Shown here piece after piece: positions 27,333-36,549 of a stretch of DNA of 64,000 nt. The stretch's first letter is position 1. Every line of letters begins with the position of its first letter. The stretch is taken from NCBI GenBank assembly GCA_963745675.1, contig CAVUYM010000025.1:1-64000 (forward strand), given 5' to 3'. Source of the stretch: JAUIIK01 sp963745675. Its GTDB lineage: Bacteria > Chloroflexota > Chloroflexia > Thermomicrobiales > CFX8. Under the pieces are notes generated by a model. That model was given only the letters and a program-made list of their open reading frames with translations, did no database searches and was not told the origin of the DNA. The translations under genes were made by a program, and so were the position numbers.

Positions 27333-29087
27333 TTAGCGGGTCCCGAGCGCTATTCCAACTGGGTGATCAAAATTGCCGGGCTCAGACCCCAACTCTCCGG
27401 AGGTCCCGAGGTCAGTAGCGCCATCGCTCCCAAACGTGAAGCCGTAACGGTGTATCTGCGTCAACAAATTGTCCACGACGTATGCAATCGGCTTTCCAAT
27501 CTTATCGACGACAATTGCGGTGTCACCGGCGTAGCCATTTCCAACCGTGCCGCCCCAGATGCCAGTCGCCAAAAAGCCGCTATCCTGCCGGCCGAACATC
27601 TTTACGTAGCCGCTATCCACGACATAGATACCGCCGTCGGAGTCGACGTCAATGCCTATTGGATTTGAAAACGCAGCGTTGGAGTCGGCATCTCCGCTCG
27701 TGCCAAACGCTCTAAATAGCGTACCGTCGCTCTTAAGGACCTGAACGCGATCGTTGTTTTGATCCACGACGTAGACCCAATCGTTGCTATCAACGGCTAT
27801 CCCCCATGGGTGATCGAATTGTCCACTGCCGGATCCCGGTGAACCCCACTCGTCAACCAGGTTTCCGCCCGAGTCGTACACCTGAATTGTCGAGTTGAAG
27901 ATGCTCGGGATAACAAATAGTCCTTGTGAATTGACGGCAAAGTCCAGCCCGCTATTATCCGGAAGCGCTGTGTATCCCTCAAATCCGCCTCGATAGTTGA
28001 ATTTGTGTATTCCGGTCTCAGCCAGGACGTAAACATACCCGTCAGCCCCGACATCAACCGCTATTGGTCTCAGAAATCCGACGGGAGGCTCTCCGCCACC
28101 CCATTCGCAGATGAAGTTGAAGCTCGAATCAAATTTCTGAATGCGATCGTTGAGCTGGTCCGCCACATAAATGTACGAGCCAACTGATGAATCCGGACAG
28201 GGGCCATCTACCGTGTCTTCCGACTGGTAAAGCCAGTCATAGTAGTGCCGGCCAACATTCCCAGACTCTACCTGCCATTCTGGGGCATTGCTGGGCGTGT
28301 ATGTAAGGCAGCGTCGCTCGAAGCACTGGATTAATACATCTGTTGGTTGCCCACCGACCAGTACCGTTGCCCAATAGGCTTCAGTGATGGGCCGTCCAGT
28401 CGCGAAGAAAGGATCCTGGAACAGATTGCTGTTGACGTATGAGCCGTTTTCGTAGACGGTGCCGGTCGAATTCATGAAGTCCCAGAAGGGCCTGGCGATC
28501 GAGTGACTGGTTACTTCGTCCGTCATGCCAATGCCAATGCCGTAGTCGCTCCACTTCGTGGCCTTTGTGATATTCCCACCTCGGTCGATCGCTTCATCGA
28601 TGAATCCAGGCGGTCGCGCGGGCGTTGTGAGGTATTGTGCGAAAGTTGAATACGTTGGCCCACTTACATCCGCTGCATCCCCTGCCACATTGGCTGTGGC
28701 TGGTGCCAACTGCACGAATGTATTGTCACCGAGTTGGTTGCGACCGGTCACCATTTCGACAACGAGTAATCCATTAGTGACATACCAGATTGACGACGCA
28801 TCTGCGTCCGGCTGGGTAATTTCCATCCGAGACTTGTCAAAATACTGGACGGTACGCAATCCAACGGGAGATTCCTTGTAGGCTTCCTGCAACAGTCCGG
28901 TAAAAGCTTCGGGTCCCCACATCCAGGTACGCGTCGCCTGTCCTCCAGCGACCGGTAGATCCGTTCGTTGCCAGGTGCGTTCGAAATCGGAGTTCCCCGG
29001 CGGTTCTGCCCTGACGACGGTAGCACCGGCAAGCATGACGACGATCAAACCGAAAAGACTGACTAACGAAACCAGGCGACTTTTCAC
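27333..29087 (-). CDS. secreted NHL-repeat protein
   Basis: GTG 29087, preceded by GAGAGGCACGAGC, starts MKSRLVSLVSLFGLIVVMLA, a signal peptide cleaved about after AGATVVRA. The mature part begins with a module of about 260 residues containing FERTWQRTDLPVAGGQATRT and SIWYVTNGLLVVEMVTGR, which recurs in exported Chloroflexota proteins. From about residue 310 six or so NHL blades follow (YIYVADQLNDRIQKFDSSF, IAVDSNDWVYVVDQNNDRVQV, IGIDVDSDGGIYVVDSG), forming a beta-propeller for binding. It is intact. It sits between a MoxR-type ATPase gene and a VWA gene and may be an independent insertion in that pair. Confidence 0.8.
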   Translation of the reverse strand: MKSRLVSLVSLFGLIVVMLAGATVVRAEPPGNSDFERTWQRTDLPVAGGQATRTWMWGPEAFTGLLQEAYKESPVGLRTVQYFDKSRMEITQPDADASSIWYVTNGLLVVEMVTGRNQLGDNTFVQLAPATANVAGDAADVSGPTYSTFAQYLTTPARPPGFIDEAIDRGGNITKATKWSDYGIGIGMTDEVTSHSIARPFWDFMNSTGTVYENGSYVNSNLFQDPFFATGRPITEAYWATVLVGGQPTDVLIQCFERRCLTYTPSNAPEWQVESGNVGRHYYDWLYQSEDTVDGPCPDSSVGSYIYVADQLNDRIQKFDSSFNFICEWGGGEPPVGFLRPIAVDVGADGYVYVLAETGIHKFNYRGGFEGYTALPDNSGLDFAVNSQGLFVIPSIFNSTIQVYDSGGNLVDEWGSPGSGSGQFDHPWGIAVDSNDWVYVVDQNNDRVQVLKSDGTLFRAFGTSGDADSNAAFSNPIGIDVDSDGGIYVVDSGYVKMFGRQDSGFLATGIWGGTVGNGYAGDTAIVVDKIGKPIAYVVDNLLTQIHRYGFTFGSDGATDLGTSGELGSEPGNFDHPVGIALGTR

Positions 29088-29303
29088 GCTCGTGCCTCTC
29101 GCAATCACCGGGGAAGATAGCACCGTGCTATCGATAGGTGGTGTGTGCAGATTCTAGCGATTCAAGTGTGAAAAATGATCGAATTGTTCGTGCAATTTGG
29201 GGGCATGAAGCAGACGATGGTACCCAGGCATCAATACCAAGGACCATCACAACTTCGAGTTTGAGAATTCTGGATGAAATACGACGACGAGCTCCGATTT
29301 GAG

Positions 29304-29342
29304 AAGACAAGGCTTCCTACATAGCGGTGGGAGCCTTGTCTT
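29304..29342. terminator. 11-bp stem hairpin between ATPase and NHL genes
   Basis: AAGACAAGGCT at 29304-29314 is exactly complementary to AGCCTTGTCTT at 29332-29342, with a 17-base interval that adds a few more pairs (TCC/GGG). It lies 74 bases downstream of the ATPase stop on the - strand. No long T-tract follows on either strand, so it may be a weak terminator or an mRNA-stabilising stem. Confidence 0.45.
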
Positions 29343-29415
29343 AAGTTTCGAATTACCGGCAATCACCAGCGTCGATCAAAGGCGAATCGTGTCGTTGGAG
29401 TTCGCCAGTCATGGT

Positions 29416-30829
29416 CTAGCTCTGGTAGCGCACCGCTCCGGAGCTGCTACCGATGTCGTCCTTGTTGAGTTTTCGGTTCAAGTGCAGTCCTTCGAGAATG
29501 AACTCAACGCCAGCAGCCACTCCTTGTGGATTGCCCGCAACGTCGAGCTTGTTCAGTGCTTCGCGCATGCCATCCATGTGGGATACCTGATGAACGTAGG
29601 TCAACGCATCCATGTCGTCTGCTACCTCAACCGTCAGCCCATTGTCGAAGGCAAGGACAAGTTCATCGAAGTCTCGCACGGAGTAGTAGCTGTTGAAGGT
29701 GCTGACGATTGCGCCCTGAATCAGCTTCTCGATGATGCGGTCTTCCTGGGCATCGCCCATCGTTTCAAGCTCGATCTTGCCGGTCGTCGAGGCGAAGACT
29801 GCGCGAAGATCCGACACCCGGGGCACAGCCGTTGATTCACCGACCCGGATTGATCGTTTTAGCGCGTTGGATACGATGTTCTCATAGTTGGCAATCGACA
29901 TGCGCACGGAAACTCCCGAGCGCTGGCTGATGTCATGGCTTCGGCGAGCGAGATGGGTTACATCCGCGATGATCTCCCGCATGAACTGCGGAACCTTCAC
30001 TTCGATACCATCGGTTTCGAACCTGGCGCGCTCCTGCTCCATGATCTCGATCTCGACGTCGATAGTCTCCGGGTAGTGGGTGCGTATCTGGCTGCCGTAG
30101 CGGTCTTTGAGCGGCGTAATGATGCGACCGCGGTTTGTGTAATCCTCCGGATTAGCACTCGCAACGACATAGACATCCAGCGGTAGACGGACCCGATAGC
30201 CGCGAATCTGCACGTCGCGCTCTTCCATAATGTTGAGCAAACCGACCTGGATACGCTCGGCCAGATCGGGTAATTCATTCATGATGAAGATCCCGCGATT
30301 TGTCCTCGGTATGAGCCCGTAGTGGATCGTCATTTCGTCCGAGAGATAGCGGCCCTCAGCAACCTTGATCGGATCGACTTCGCCTATGAGGTCTGCGATC
30401 GTCGTGTCAGGCGTCGCGAGTTTCTCCGCCACGCGATCATCCCGATGAATCCAGCCGATGGGCGTGGCATCACCCATTTTCTCGACCAACTCTCGCGCCA
30501 TGAGCGAGACCGGCTCGAAGGGGCTGTCGTTGATCTCCGAGCCTTCGATCGTTGGGGTCCACTCGTCCAAAAGGTTGACCAGACTCCGGGCCATACGAGT
30601 CTTTGCCTGACCACGCTCTCCCAAGGAAGATGATGTCCTGTCCCGACAGAATCGCGTTTTCGATTTGTGGGATCACTGTCTCTTCGTAGCCCATCACATC
30701 GGCAAAGAGCTGTTCTTTCGATCGCAGTCGGGCGATCAGGTTCTTTCGCATCTCCTCCCGAATTGGCAGGATCTGATAGCCACTTTCACGCAATTCTCCC
30801 AGCGTGACCGGTAACGTATTCGGCGCCAT
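29416..30829 (-). CDS. MoxR/Mg-chelatase-like AAA ATPase, one frameshift
   Basis: About 470 residues are read from 30829 with a frame change near 30625, inside the Walker A region. One frame reads SGQDIIFLG and the other continues ERGQAKTRMARSLVNLLDEW. The Walker B region is NRGIFIMNELPDLAERIQVG, with DE replaced by NE. Sensor motifs YVVASANPEDYTNRGRII and PLKDRYGSQIRTHYPE follow. The C-terminal lid has RSGVSVRMSIANYENIVSNA. Sequence features match BchI/MoxR-type ATPases that remodel partners carrying a VWA domain, here probably the 706-residue VWA protein. The altered Walker B residue (N for D) should be noted. Confidence 0.8.
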
Positions 30830-31033
30830 TCGTCTTCGTTCCTCCCTGTTGGACTGCCTCGTTGACGCGTTGGGCCGTCATCAAGATGGCTGCGGATTAG
30901 TTGACAGCCCCGATGTCTAATTGAAAGTGACCTGCTTAAAGTCGCGAGGCTGCGGCTGAGAGACAGTCGGTTTGACACGATGAATCGTACAGGTTATCCG
31001 CCACTTGGGGTAGTGCCGGTCGCACTTGTTCCT

Positions 31034-32422
31034 TCAATGGCGGCTGAGCCGCTCGGCAAGGGTGGTGCCATCCGGCGGGATCCCCGTTCGCTCGGCCCTG
31101 GCGTCAATGCTGAAATATTGCTGCTGTATGTAGCGCACTCCCAGGTAGCGCAACGGCTCCGGCTCCCAGTCCGGCGATCGATGTCCCACGGTCGGGAGTA
31201 ACGTCAACTCGCTGCTGGAACCACGTATGAGGTCAGCCAACACTCGCCCGGATAGGTTGGTCGTTGCAACTCCCTGGCCGGTGTAGCCGCGCGCTGTCGC
31301 GATGCCAGTCGTACGGTTGTAGGACATCGTCGGCATCCAATCGCGTGGTACGCCGAGCGGCCCACCCCAGGCATGGGAAAACTGATCCGCACGAACTGAA
31401 TCAAACCATTCCATCGTCGCGTTACGCAGCATTTCGTGTGTTGGCTGATGCCGATCGTACTCGTCCTTGATGCTGGAACCGAAATGATATGGCGCGCCGC
31501 GACCCCCAAATAGGATGCGTCCGTCGGCGGTCTTCGAAAGATAGTCGACGACATATTTGCTTGAACCGATACATTCGCGCCCCTGCCAACCTATTTGTTC
31601 CCACTGCTCGTCTTCTAGCGGTTCGGTTAGCACGATCAATGAGTAGATCGGGATAAGCTGGCGGGACAGCTGTTCAAGCTGCGACAGATACGATTCACCG
31701 CAAAGCGCGACTACATCCGCGCGCAGGTCACCGGCTTCGGTGTGCAAGACGGGGCGTTTGCCGGTGGTGTAGCCCGTCGCCGCCGTTTGTTCGTAGATCT
31801 TGCCGCCAAGTCGTTCCACAACCCGCGCGAGCCCACGCACGAGCTTCCCGGGATGGATCGTTGCGCAGTTCGGGTTGAACATCGATGCGATCGCACCGCT
31901 CACCGCGACGCGTTCCCGGGTTTCCGCTTCGCCGAGCATGCGATAGCCACTAGCTATCCCGCGCGCTCGTAGGCCGTCATAAGACGATTGGATGGATGTG
32001 AGTTGGTGCTCACCGCGCGCCAGCCGCAGCGCGCCACCCTTTTCGTAGTCGCAGTCGATGCCTTCAGTTTCAGCGACGTCGCCGACCTCGTCGACCGTCT
32101 TGTTCATTTCACGGTAGGTCTGAATAGCCGCACTGGTCCCGAAGCGCCGCTCCAGTTCGCTCATCCCAACGGGAAAACCCGCTGAACACCAACCTCCGTT
32201 CCTGCCTGATGCGCCGAAACCGGCGATCTCCTTTTCGACGATAGCGACGTTCAGAGATGGGTCGTTCTTGAGCAGGTAGTAGGCCGTCCATAGCCCAGAG
32301 AAGCCGGCGCCCAGGATCGCTACATCGACATCTATCGAAGTCTCAAGGCTGGGGCGAGGGGTAAGGTCATCGCCGCTCGATTCAAGCCAGTAGCTGGTAG
32401 ATGCGTAATCCCTAGTTTCCAT
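31034..32422 (-). CDS. DAO-family FAD oxidoreductase (HcnC/OoxB-like subunit)
   Basis: This is a 462-residue flavoenzyme. The N-terminal FAD-binding motif is DVAILGAGFSGLWTAYYLL, followed by KEIAGFGASGRNGGWCSAG, typical of gamma-glutamylputrescine oxidase and amine/amino-acid oxidases of the DAO fold. The C-terminal signature is GIATARGYTGQGVATTNLSGR. It lies 25 bases downstream of the FAD/NAD subunit gene and is the third gene of a set in the order small subunit, FAD/NAD subunit, DAO subunit. That is the order of hcnABC and of opine or octopine dehydrogenases. The substrate is probably an amino acid or secondary amine. The gene is intact. Confidence 0.82.
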   Translation of the reverse strand: METRDYASTSYWLESSGDDLTPRPSLETSIDVDVAILGAGFSGLWTAYYLLKNDPSLNVAIVEKEIAGFGASGRNGGWCSAGFPVGMSELERRFGTSAAIQTYREMNKTVDEVGDVAETEGIDCDYEKGGALRLARGEHQLTSIQSSYDGLRARGIASGYRMLGEAETRERVAVSGAIASMFNPNCATIHPGKLVRGLARVVERLGGKIYEQTAATGYTTGKRPVLHTEAGDLRADVVALCGESYLSQLEQLSRQLIPIYSLIVLTEPLEDEQWEQIGWQGRECIGSSKYVVDYLSKTADGRILFGGRGAPYHFGSSIKDEYDRHQPTHEMLRNATMEWFDSVRADQFSHAWGGPLGVPRDWMPTMSYNRTTGIATARGYTGQGVATTNLSGRVLADLIRGSSSELTLLPTVGHRSPDWEPEPLRYLGVRYIQQQYFSIDARAERTGIPPDGTTLAERLSRH

Positions 32423-32447
32423 CGCTAGCCTCTCTCGCTCTTTGAGC

Positions 32448-33653
32448 CTAGTCGCCCGAAACAGCTAATTTCGCAAGATCGGAAAGCGAGACAAGCCGGG
32501 CAGGGGGCCGAGCAGTCATCGGCAAGAGCTGGTCGAGCGCTATGCCAGTCTGCTGGCGGATCATTCTGGCGATCACATATTCTGTATCGCGACCCTGGGA
32601 CGCTCCCATCCCGGCCCGTGTCCTGCGCTTCACGTCGTTGATGCTCACCGCGCCGTTTGCGATCGCCTCTCGGATTTGCGCCGTGGTTATCTGTTCCTCG
32701 CGATCGACCTGGACATCGTCTGGTATCTGGACTGGATCACCAACTTCAATGTGGGCGCGTTGTTCGCTCAATGAATCGGCAAGGAGCTTCATCGCGTCGG
32801 CGAGTTCGTCGCTGCCAGTGGCCGCAAATCCGGCTACGTAGCCCTGCGCCGCGGCGGCGTCGGGAGGAACCAGACCACCTGCATCTCCGACGACGTAGAC
32901 CCCGTCGACGGTGGTAGCCATGTGAGCATCACGTACCGGTACGTGGCAGCCGTTGGACATCGAAAACTCCATCTCCACCATGGCGTGGCGGGCGAGTTCC
33001 GGATCTGGCAAAGAGCCAAGTGCGAGAATGATTGCGTCGACTGCGGTTCGAGTCCCTGCAGCCTCGATCCACTCTACGGCTCCCGTACCTCCAGCGACTA
33101 CGCCATCTGGCGAATCGAATCGGGACGCGACAATCGCGCCTGCGAGTTTAAGATCGTCGGCTATCTGATCCGCAGATTTTCCCCGGCCAATCACAGCAAC
33201 CTGTTTGCCGGGCAAAACGAAATGGAGGTGCATGAAAGCTCTCGCCGCTTGTGCCGTCATGACCCCAGGAAGCGTCCAACCTTCGAATGGCCACACGATT
33301 GCAGTCGATCCGGTAGCAAGAATGACCCGGTCTGGCTGCAATTGATAGGCGCCCTCCGGACCGGCAACTGCCAATGTCCGGTTCTCGAAAAGCCCCCAGA
33401 CAACACTGTTTGTGCGGCAATCGATCGTTGATGTCGCTAACACCCGTCGTCCATATTCGGCAGCCTCGAATCCGCGTAATCCTTCGAGCACGGTTGGCGG
33501 TTTTTCGATCAGATTGACGCAAGTGCGCATCCAACCGCCCATTTGTTCGTTTTCGTCGAGCAGAACGACCGAGGCCCCGGAGCGTGAAGCGGCCATCGCG
33601 GCCATGATTCCTGACAGTCCTGCGCCAACAACGGCGATCTGCTGGCTGGTCAC
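32448..33653 (-). CDS. FAD/NAD(P)-binding subunit (HcnB/OoxA/SoxA-like), Fe-S cysteines lost
   Basis: The 401 residues contain two dinucleotide-binding folds: QIAVVGAGLSGIMAAMAASR at the start, then PDRVILATGSTAIVWPFEG, and VAVIGRGKSADQIADDL for the second. VDGVYVVGDAGGLVPPDAAA is the FAD-closing motif. The C-terminal BFD-like domain reads EQITTAQIREAIANGAVSIN, then KRRTRAGMGASQGRDTEYV. In relatives this region carries C-x-C and GMGxCQGRxC, but here every cysteine of the cluster site is replaced. The protein keeps only three Cys, all outside this domain. It abuts the small subunit gene (stop 33654) and the DAO gene. The gene is intact. Confidence 0.8.
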   Translation of the reverse strand: MTSQQIAVVGAGLSGIMAAMAASRSGASVVLLDENEQMGGWMRTCVNLIEKPPTVLEGLRGFEAAEYGRRVLATSTIDCRTNSVVWGLFENRTLAVAGPEGAYQLQPDRVILATGSTAIVWPFEGWTLPGVMTAQAARAFMHLHFVLPGKQVAVIGRGKSADQIADDLKLAGAIVASRFDSPDGVVAGGTGAVEWIEAAGTRTAVDAIILALGSLPDPELARHAMVEMEFSMSNGCHVPVRDAHMATTVDGVYVVGDAGGLVPPDAAAAQGYVAGFAATGSDELADAMKLLADSLSEQRAHIEVGDPVQIPDDVQVDREEQITTAQIREAIANGAVSINDVKRRTRAGMGASQGRDTEYVIARMIRQQTGIALDQLLPMTARPPARLVSLSDLAKLAVSGD

Positions 33654-33980
33654 TCATTCGTTAGTTCCTTGTCCACCGAGTCCGTATTGGGTTGTGACGA
33701 CCATCCCGGTCGCAACCGCGGTCGACATGAGCGGCACATTCGATTCGCCATTAACCGTTCCCAATTCCTCAATGGATCTACCGACGCCGGTGAAGACTCC
33801 ACGAGGCTCGCCCGTTTCGGGCATGGTGCGGAATGCTCGGACACCTGCTGCCAAAAGGCCAGCAGCGATTGGTTCACCGGCGCGTACTTCGATCTGCTTG
33901 CCGTCGAAAGTCATCAGTGTGACCTCAACTTCCGGCGGTTGGCCCAGAATCGGATGATTTTCGATACGCAACAACGACAT
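33654..33980 (-). CDS. ferredoxin-like small subunit (HcnA-like) without cysteines
   Basis: This 108-residue protein has the beta-grasp start VEVTLMTFDGKQIEVRAGEP, then AAGLLAAGVRAFRTMPETGE, and PRGVFTGVGRSIEEL. In HcnA-type [2Fe-2S] subunits the last segment is RGxFCGxGxCxxC, with a fourth Cys 12-15 residues later (NVPLM here). This protein has no cysteine at all, so no Fe-S cluster can be bound. The alpha subunit of heterotetrameric sarcosine oxidase has a similar cluster-free domain, which may be the closer parallel. It is the first gene of the three-gene oxidoreductase operon and is intact. Confidence 0.75.
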   Translation of the reverse strand: MSLLRIENHPILGQPPEVEVTLMTFDGKQIEVRAGEPIAAGLLAAGVRAFRTMPETGEPRGVFTGVGRSIEELGTVNGESNVPLMSTAVATGMVVTTQYGLGGQGTNE

Positions 33981-33998
33981 TTCATCCTTCCGACATAG

Positions 33999-34484
33999 CT
34001 AGCTTTCTTCGAGCACTTTTACCATGATCAGACATGGATTTCCCGGCCACAACCCGTGGAATTCTTCGAGTGGCATGAACCCCATTGCTTCATAGAACTG
34101 GCGAGTTGCGGCGTAATGGGTGTCTGGATCCGACGGTCCCAGAGTCTTCACCTCCAGAAGCTTCTGCCCTTTCGAGCGCGCTATCCGGACCGCTTCTTGA
34201 ACGAGCGCTCTGCCAATCCCCATGCGTTGAAATTGGGCGACGACGGCCATGACGTAGATTTCCGAGGTTGAGCCATTGTGAGTGGCTAGTGCGAGAAATC
34301 CAGCAACTCGAACTCCCAATCTTGCGACGAGAGTGTGCATCCTATCAACTGCGCCGACATAGTCAACTATCGACTCTTCGATTCCGAACCAGTCGGGAAG
34401 CCCTCGAAGTATCGACTCGCAAGCGGCAAGGTCTGAGTCGGTAGCTCGTTCGACGCGAATCCCCTGCGTTTCGGTCTCAGCCAT
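33999..34484 (-). CDS. GNAT family N-acetyltransferase
   Basis: The 161-residue protein has the GNAT core. An N-terminal strand reads RVERATDSDLAACESIL, then VAGFLALATHNGSTSEIYVM for strands 3 and 4. The acetyl-CoA loop is FQRMGIGRALVQEAVRIARS (Q/R-x-x-G-x-G/A), followed by ATRQFYEAMGFMPLEEF. It lies between pncB, whose stop is 5 bases from this start, and the oxidoreductase trio, all on the - strand, so it is probably in one long operon. The acceptor is unknown. The gene is intact. Confidence 0.82.
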   Translation of the reverse strand: MAETETQGIRVERATDSDLAACESILRGLPDWFGIEESIVDYVGAVDRMHTLVARLGVRVAGFLALATHNGSTSEIYVMAVVAQFQRMGIGRALVQEAVRIARSKGQKLLEVKTLGPSDPDTHYAATRQFYEAMGFMPLEEFHGLWPGNPCLIMVKVLEES

Positions 34485-34488
34485 CGTC

Positions 34489-35701
34489 TCACGTCGAACG
34501 TGGGGTTAGTTCAGCTCCCGCGATGCGGAGCTGATCCAAAACACGCTCCCTGATCTCAATCGGAGTCGGTAAGTCCCCGACGAGCCGTCCATTTGACATC
34601 AGAGGGATCAACTGTGGCTCATGTCCGATGTCCGTAGGGACATCGTCAAGAGGTAGCACTTGATCACTCAGCGCCGTCGTATCGCGCCAGACTTGTTTTG
34701 CACCGGACATCTTGCCGCGTTTAGCAATCGATATGCCCTCGATCTCAACAATGTCCATGCTGAAATCGATCGTTCCTGCGTTCGCGATGCTCGTACCCAC
34801 GCCGAATCCATCCACAAATGGACGCAGCTGCAGTACCGAATCCTCATCCAACCCACCACTGACAAAGATCTGGACATTTGAGTGCCCGCGCAGATCCAAT
34901 TCCCAGCGAACCTCTTTGATAATACTGGCGAAGTCGCCACGTCTGCTGCCGGGCGTGTCGAGACGGACTCCAGAGAGACGCGAACCCAGGGCTTCCGCAA
35001 GGCGAATGGCCTCGAACTTCTCATCGTTGAAGGTGTCGATCAGCGCGATTCGAGGTACTCCTTCAGCTATGGTTTCATCATAGAATCTCATCGCTTCGAG
35101 AGTGTCTCCGACGATCAAGATGAGCGCGTGAGGCATCGTGCCCGTCGGGATCTGCACCGAGCAATTCGGCGCTTTTCAGGACACTCACCCCGTCACATCC
35201 GCCGATAAACGCAGCCCGTTCGATCACCGGCGCAACCGCTGGATGCATTCGACGCGCGCCAAAGCTGATAAGCATTTTGTCGCCGGCGGCGTGACGTACG
35301 CTCGCGGCCTTCGTGGCAACGCCAGATGACTGACAGACGAGTCCCAGGATGGCTGTTTCGAGGACGGCAAATGACTGGTATGGCCCTTCGATCTCGAACA
35401 CAGGGGAGTTGGGGCGGATGATCGATCCTTCGGGGAAGCCTCGCAGAGATATGTCACGATCCATCAGAAGGGCGAAGACTTCCTCAAGACCCGACAGCAC
35501 TGCCCAGGGCATATTGCCCGGCAACCCTTTGACTGCGAACTCCGCCCGTACTATCGGATTTAGCTGCTTGTTCTTGAGGATGTCGAGCGTGCGTTCAAAG
35601 TAGACGTCGGCGGTGCGGCCATCAAGGATTTCCTGCGTCGATGCTTGATGAAACTGGGGTGTGCGGCGGTCATGTCCCTGGGCGCGCGTTTGATCCGGCA
35701 T
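34489..35701 (-). CDS. pncB: nicotinate phosphoribosyltransferase, one frameshift
   Basis: ATG 35701 follows AGGAG at 7 bases; an ATG at 35737 lacks such a site. The two frames meet near 35140 and give about 405 residues. Motifs: RTADVYFERTLDILKNKQLN at the start, LISFGARRMHPAVAPVIER, DGVSVLKSAELLG and then VQIPTGTMPHALILIVGD, DTFNDEKFEAIRLAEALG, and NVQIFVSGGLDEDSVLQLRP. The enzyme makes nicotinate mononucleotide from nicotinate and PRPP in NAD salvage. It is the first gene of a - strand series including a GNAT and the FAD oxidoreductase trio, enzymes that depend on NAD-type cofactors in part. Confidence 0.87.
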
Positions 35702-35768
35702 CTGATTCTCCTGCTCGATCGAGCTACTTATACTCATTCTGAGAATAAACGAACGTGATGATACCGGG

Positions 35769-35797
35769 TTGACGAACGCGGGTCATCTCTGTACATT
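35769..35797 (+). promoter_or_regulatory. sigma-70-type promoter ahead of the dcd-hem cluster
   Basis: TTGACG at 35769-35774, a 17-base spacer and TACATT at 35792-35797 match the -35 and -10 consensus well. It lies about 40 bases before the GTG at 35838 and would drive dcd and possibly hemE-hemH-hemY. Confidence 0.5.
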
Positions 35798-35837
35798 GTA
35801 CGGACAGTCTGATCGGACGCGACGAAGGGCCTTCAAA

Positions 35838-36376
35838 GTGAGCAAGCAGGATCGGTCAGGGTGTATTGAGCCGCGAGGAAATCAATCGCCTCATGGATGG
35901 AACCCCGCCGCTCCTGGAAGGCATGCTCGATCCGGCAGAACAAATTCAACCGAACGGTATAGACATCACCCTCGAAACCGTTTCGCGTTTCCGTGGACCC
36001 GGAACGCTCGGTCGTACGAATGCCAGCCGAGTATTGCCTGAAACGGAAGATTTGAATTTGAGCCAGAGGGCTCCCTGTACCTGCCTGCAGGTGCCTACCA
36101 GGTTCGTTTCAACGAAGCGGTAAATCTCCCGACCTGGCTGATGGCCTATGCCCGTCCACGCTCGAGTTTGTTGAGGTCGGGCGTCGCGCTGCATACCGCC
36201 GTGTGGGACGCCGGTTACTCAGGTCGCGGCGTGTCCCTGATGGTCGTCTATCATCCCGCCGGATTCCGTATCGAGCGGGACGCGAGAATATGCCAATTGG
36301 TGTTCCATCCCCTCGTCGCGGCGACGGAGTCAGGGTACGAGGGTGCATACCAGCACGAGGGAGCGATGCCGGCTAA
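35838..36376 (+). CDS. dcd: dCTP deaminase/dUTPase family protein, frameshifted
   Basis: The product is about 180 residues. GTG 35838 (GAAGGG upstream) joins, by one surplus base near 35862, to VLSREEINRLMDGTPPL; a TTG at 35866 is the other possible start. Then come IQPNGIDITLETVSRF and, after a shift near 36055, PAGAYQVRFNEAVNLPTWL, followed by the hallmark ARPRSSLLRSGVALHTAVWD and AGYSGRGVSLMVVY. The trimeric enzymes with this signature deaminate dCTP or hydrolyse dUTP. The 3' end is disturbed: the open frame runs on, but GYEGAYQHEG matches the normal C-terminus, and a one-base shift gives TAA at 36374-36376. Confidence 0.75.
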
Positions 36377-36549
36377 TCGGATTTACCGCGCCCGCAGACT
36401 CCTAACCGTCGTAAGTCGACTAAGTTGCCACGCGTCGCAGAACCAATCCTTGTGGTGCTCAGGTCCTTCTCACAGCTGCCTGACAGTGCGCCAGGGCATG
36501 CCATTGTTACAATCCGCTCCAGCGAAGTCGTTTCGAGAATGGAGTGGCA

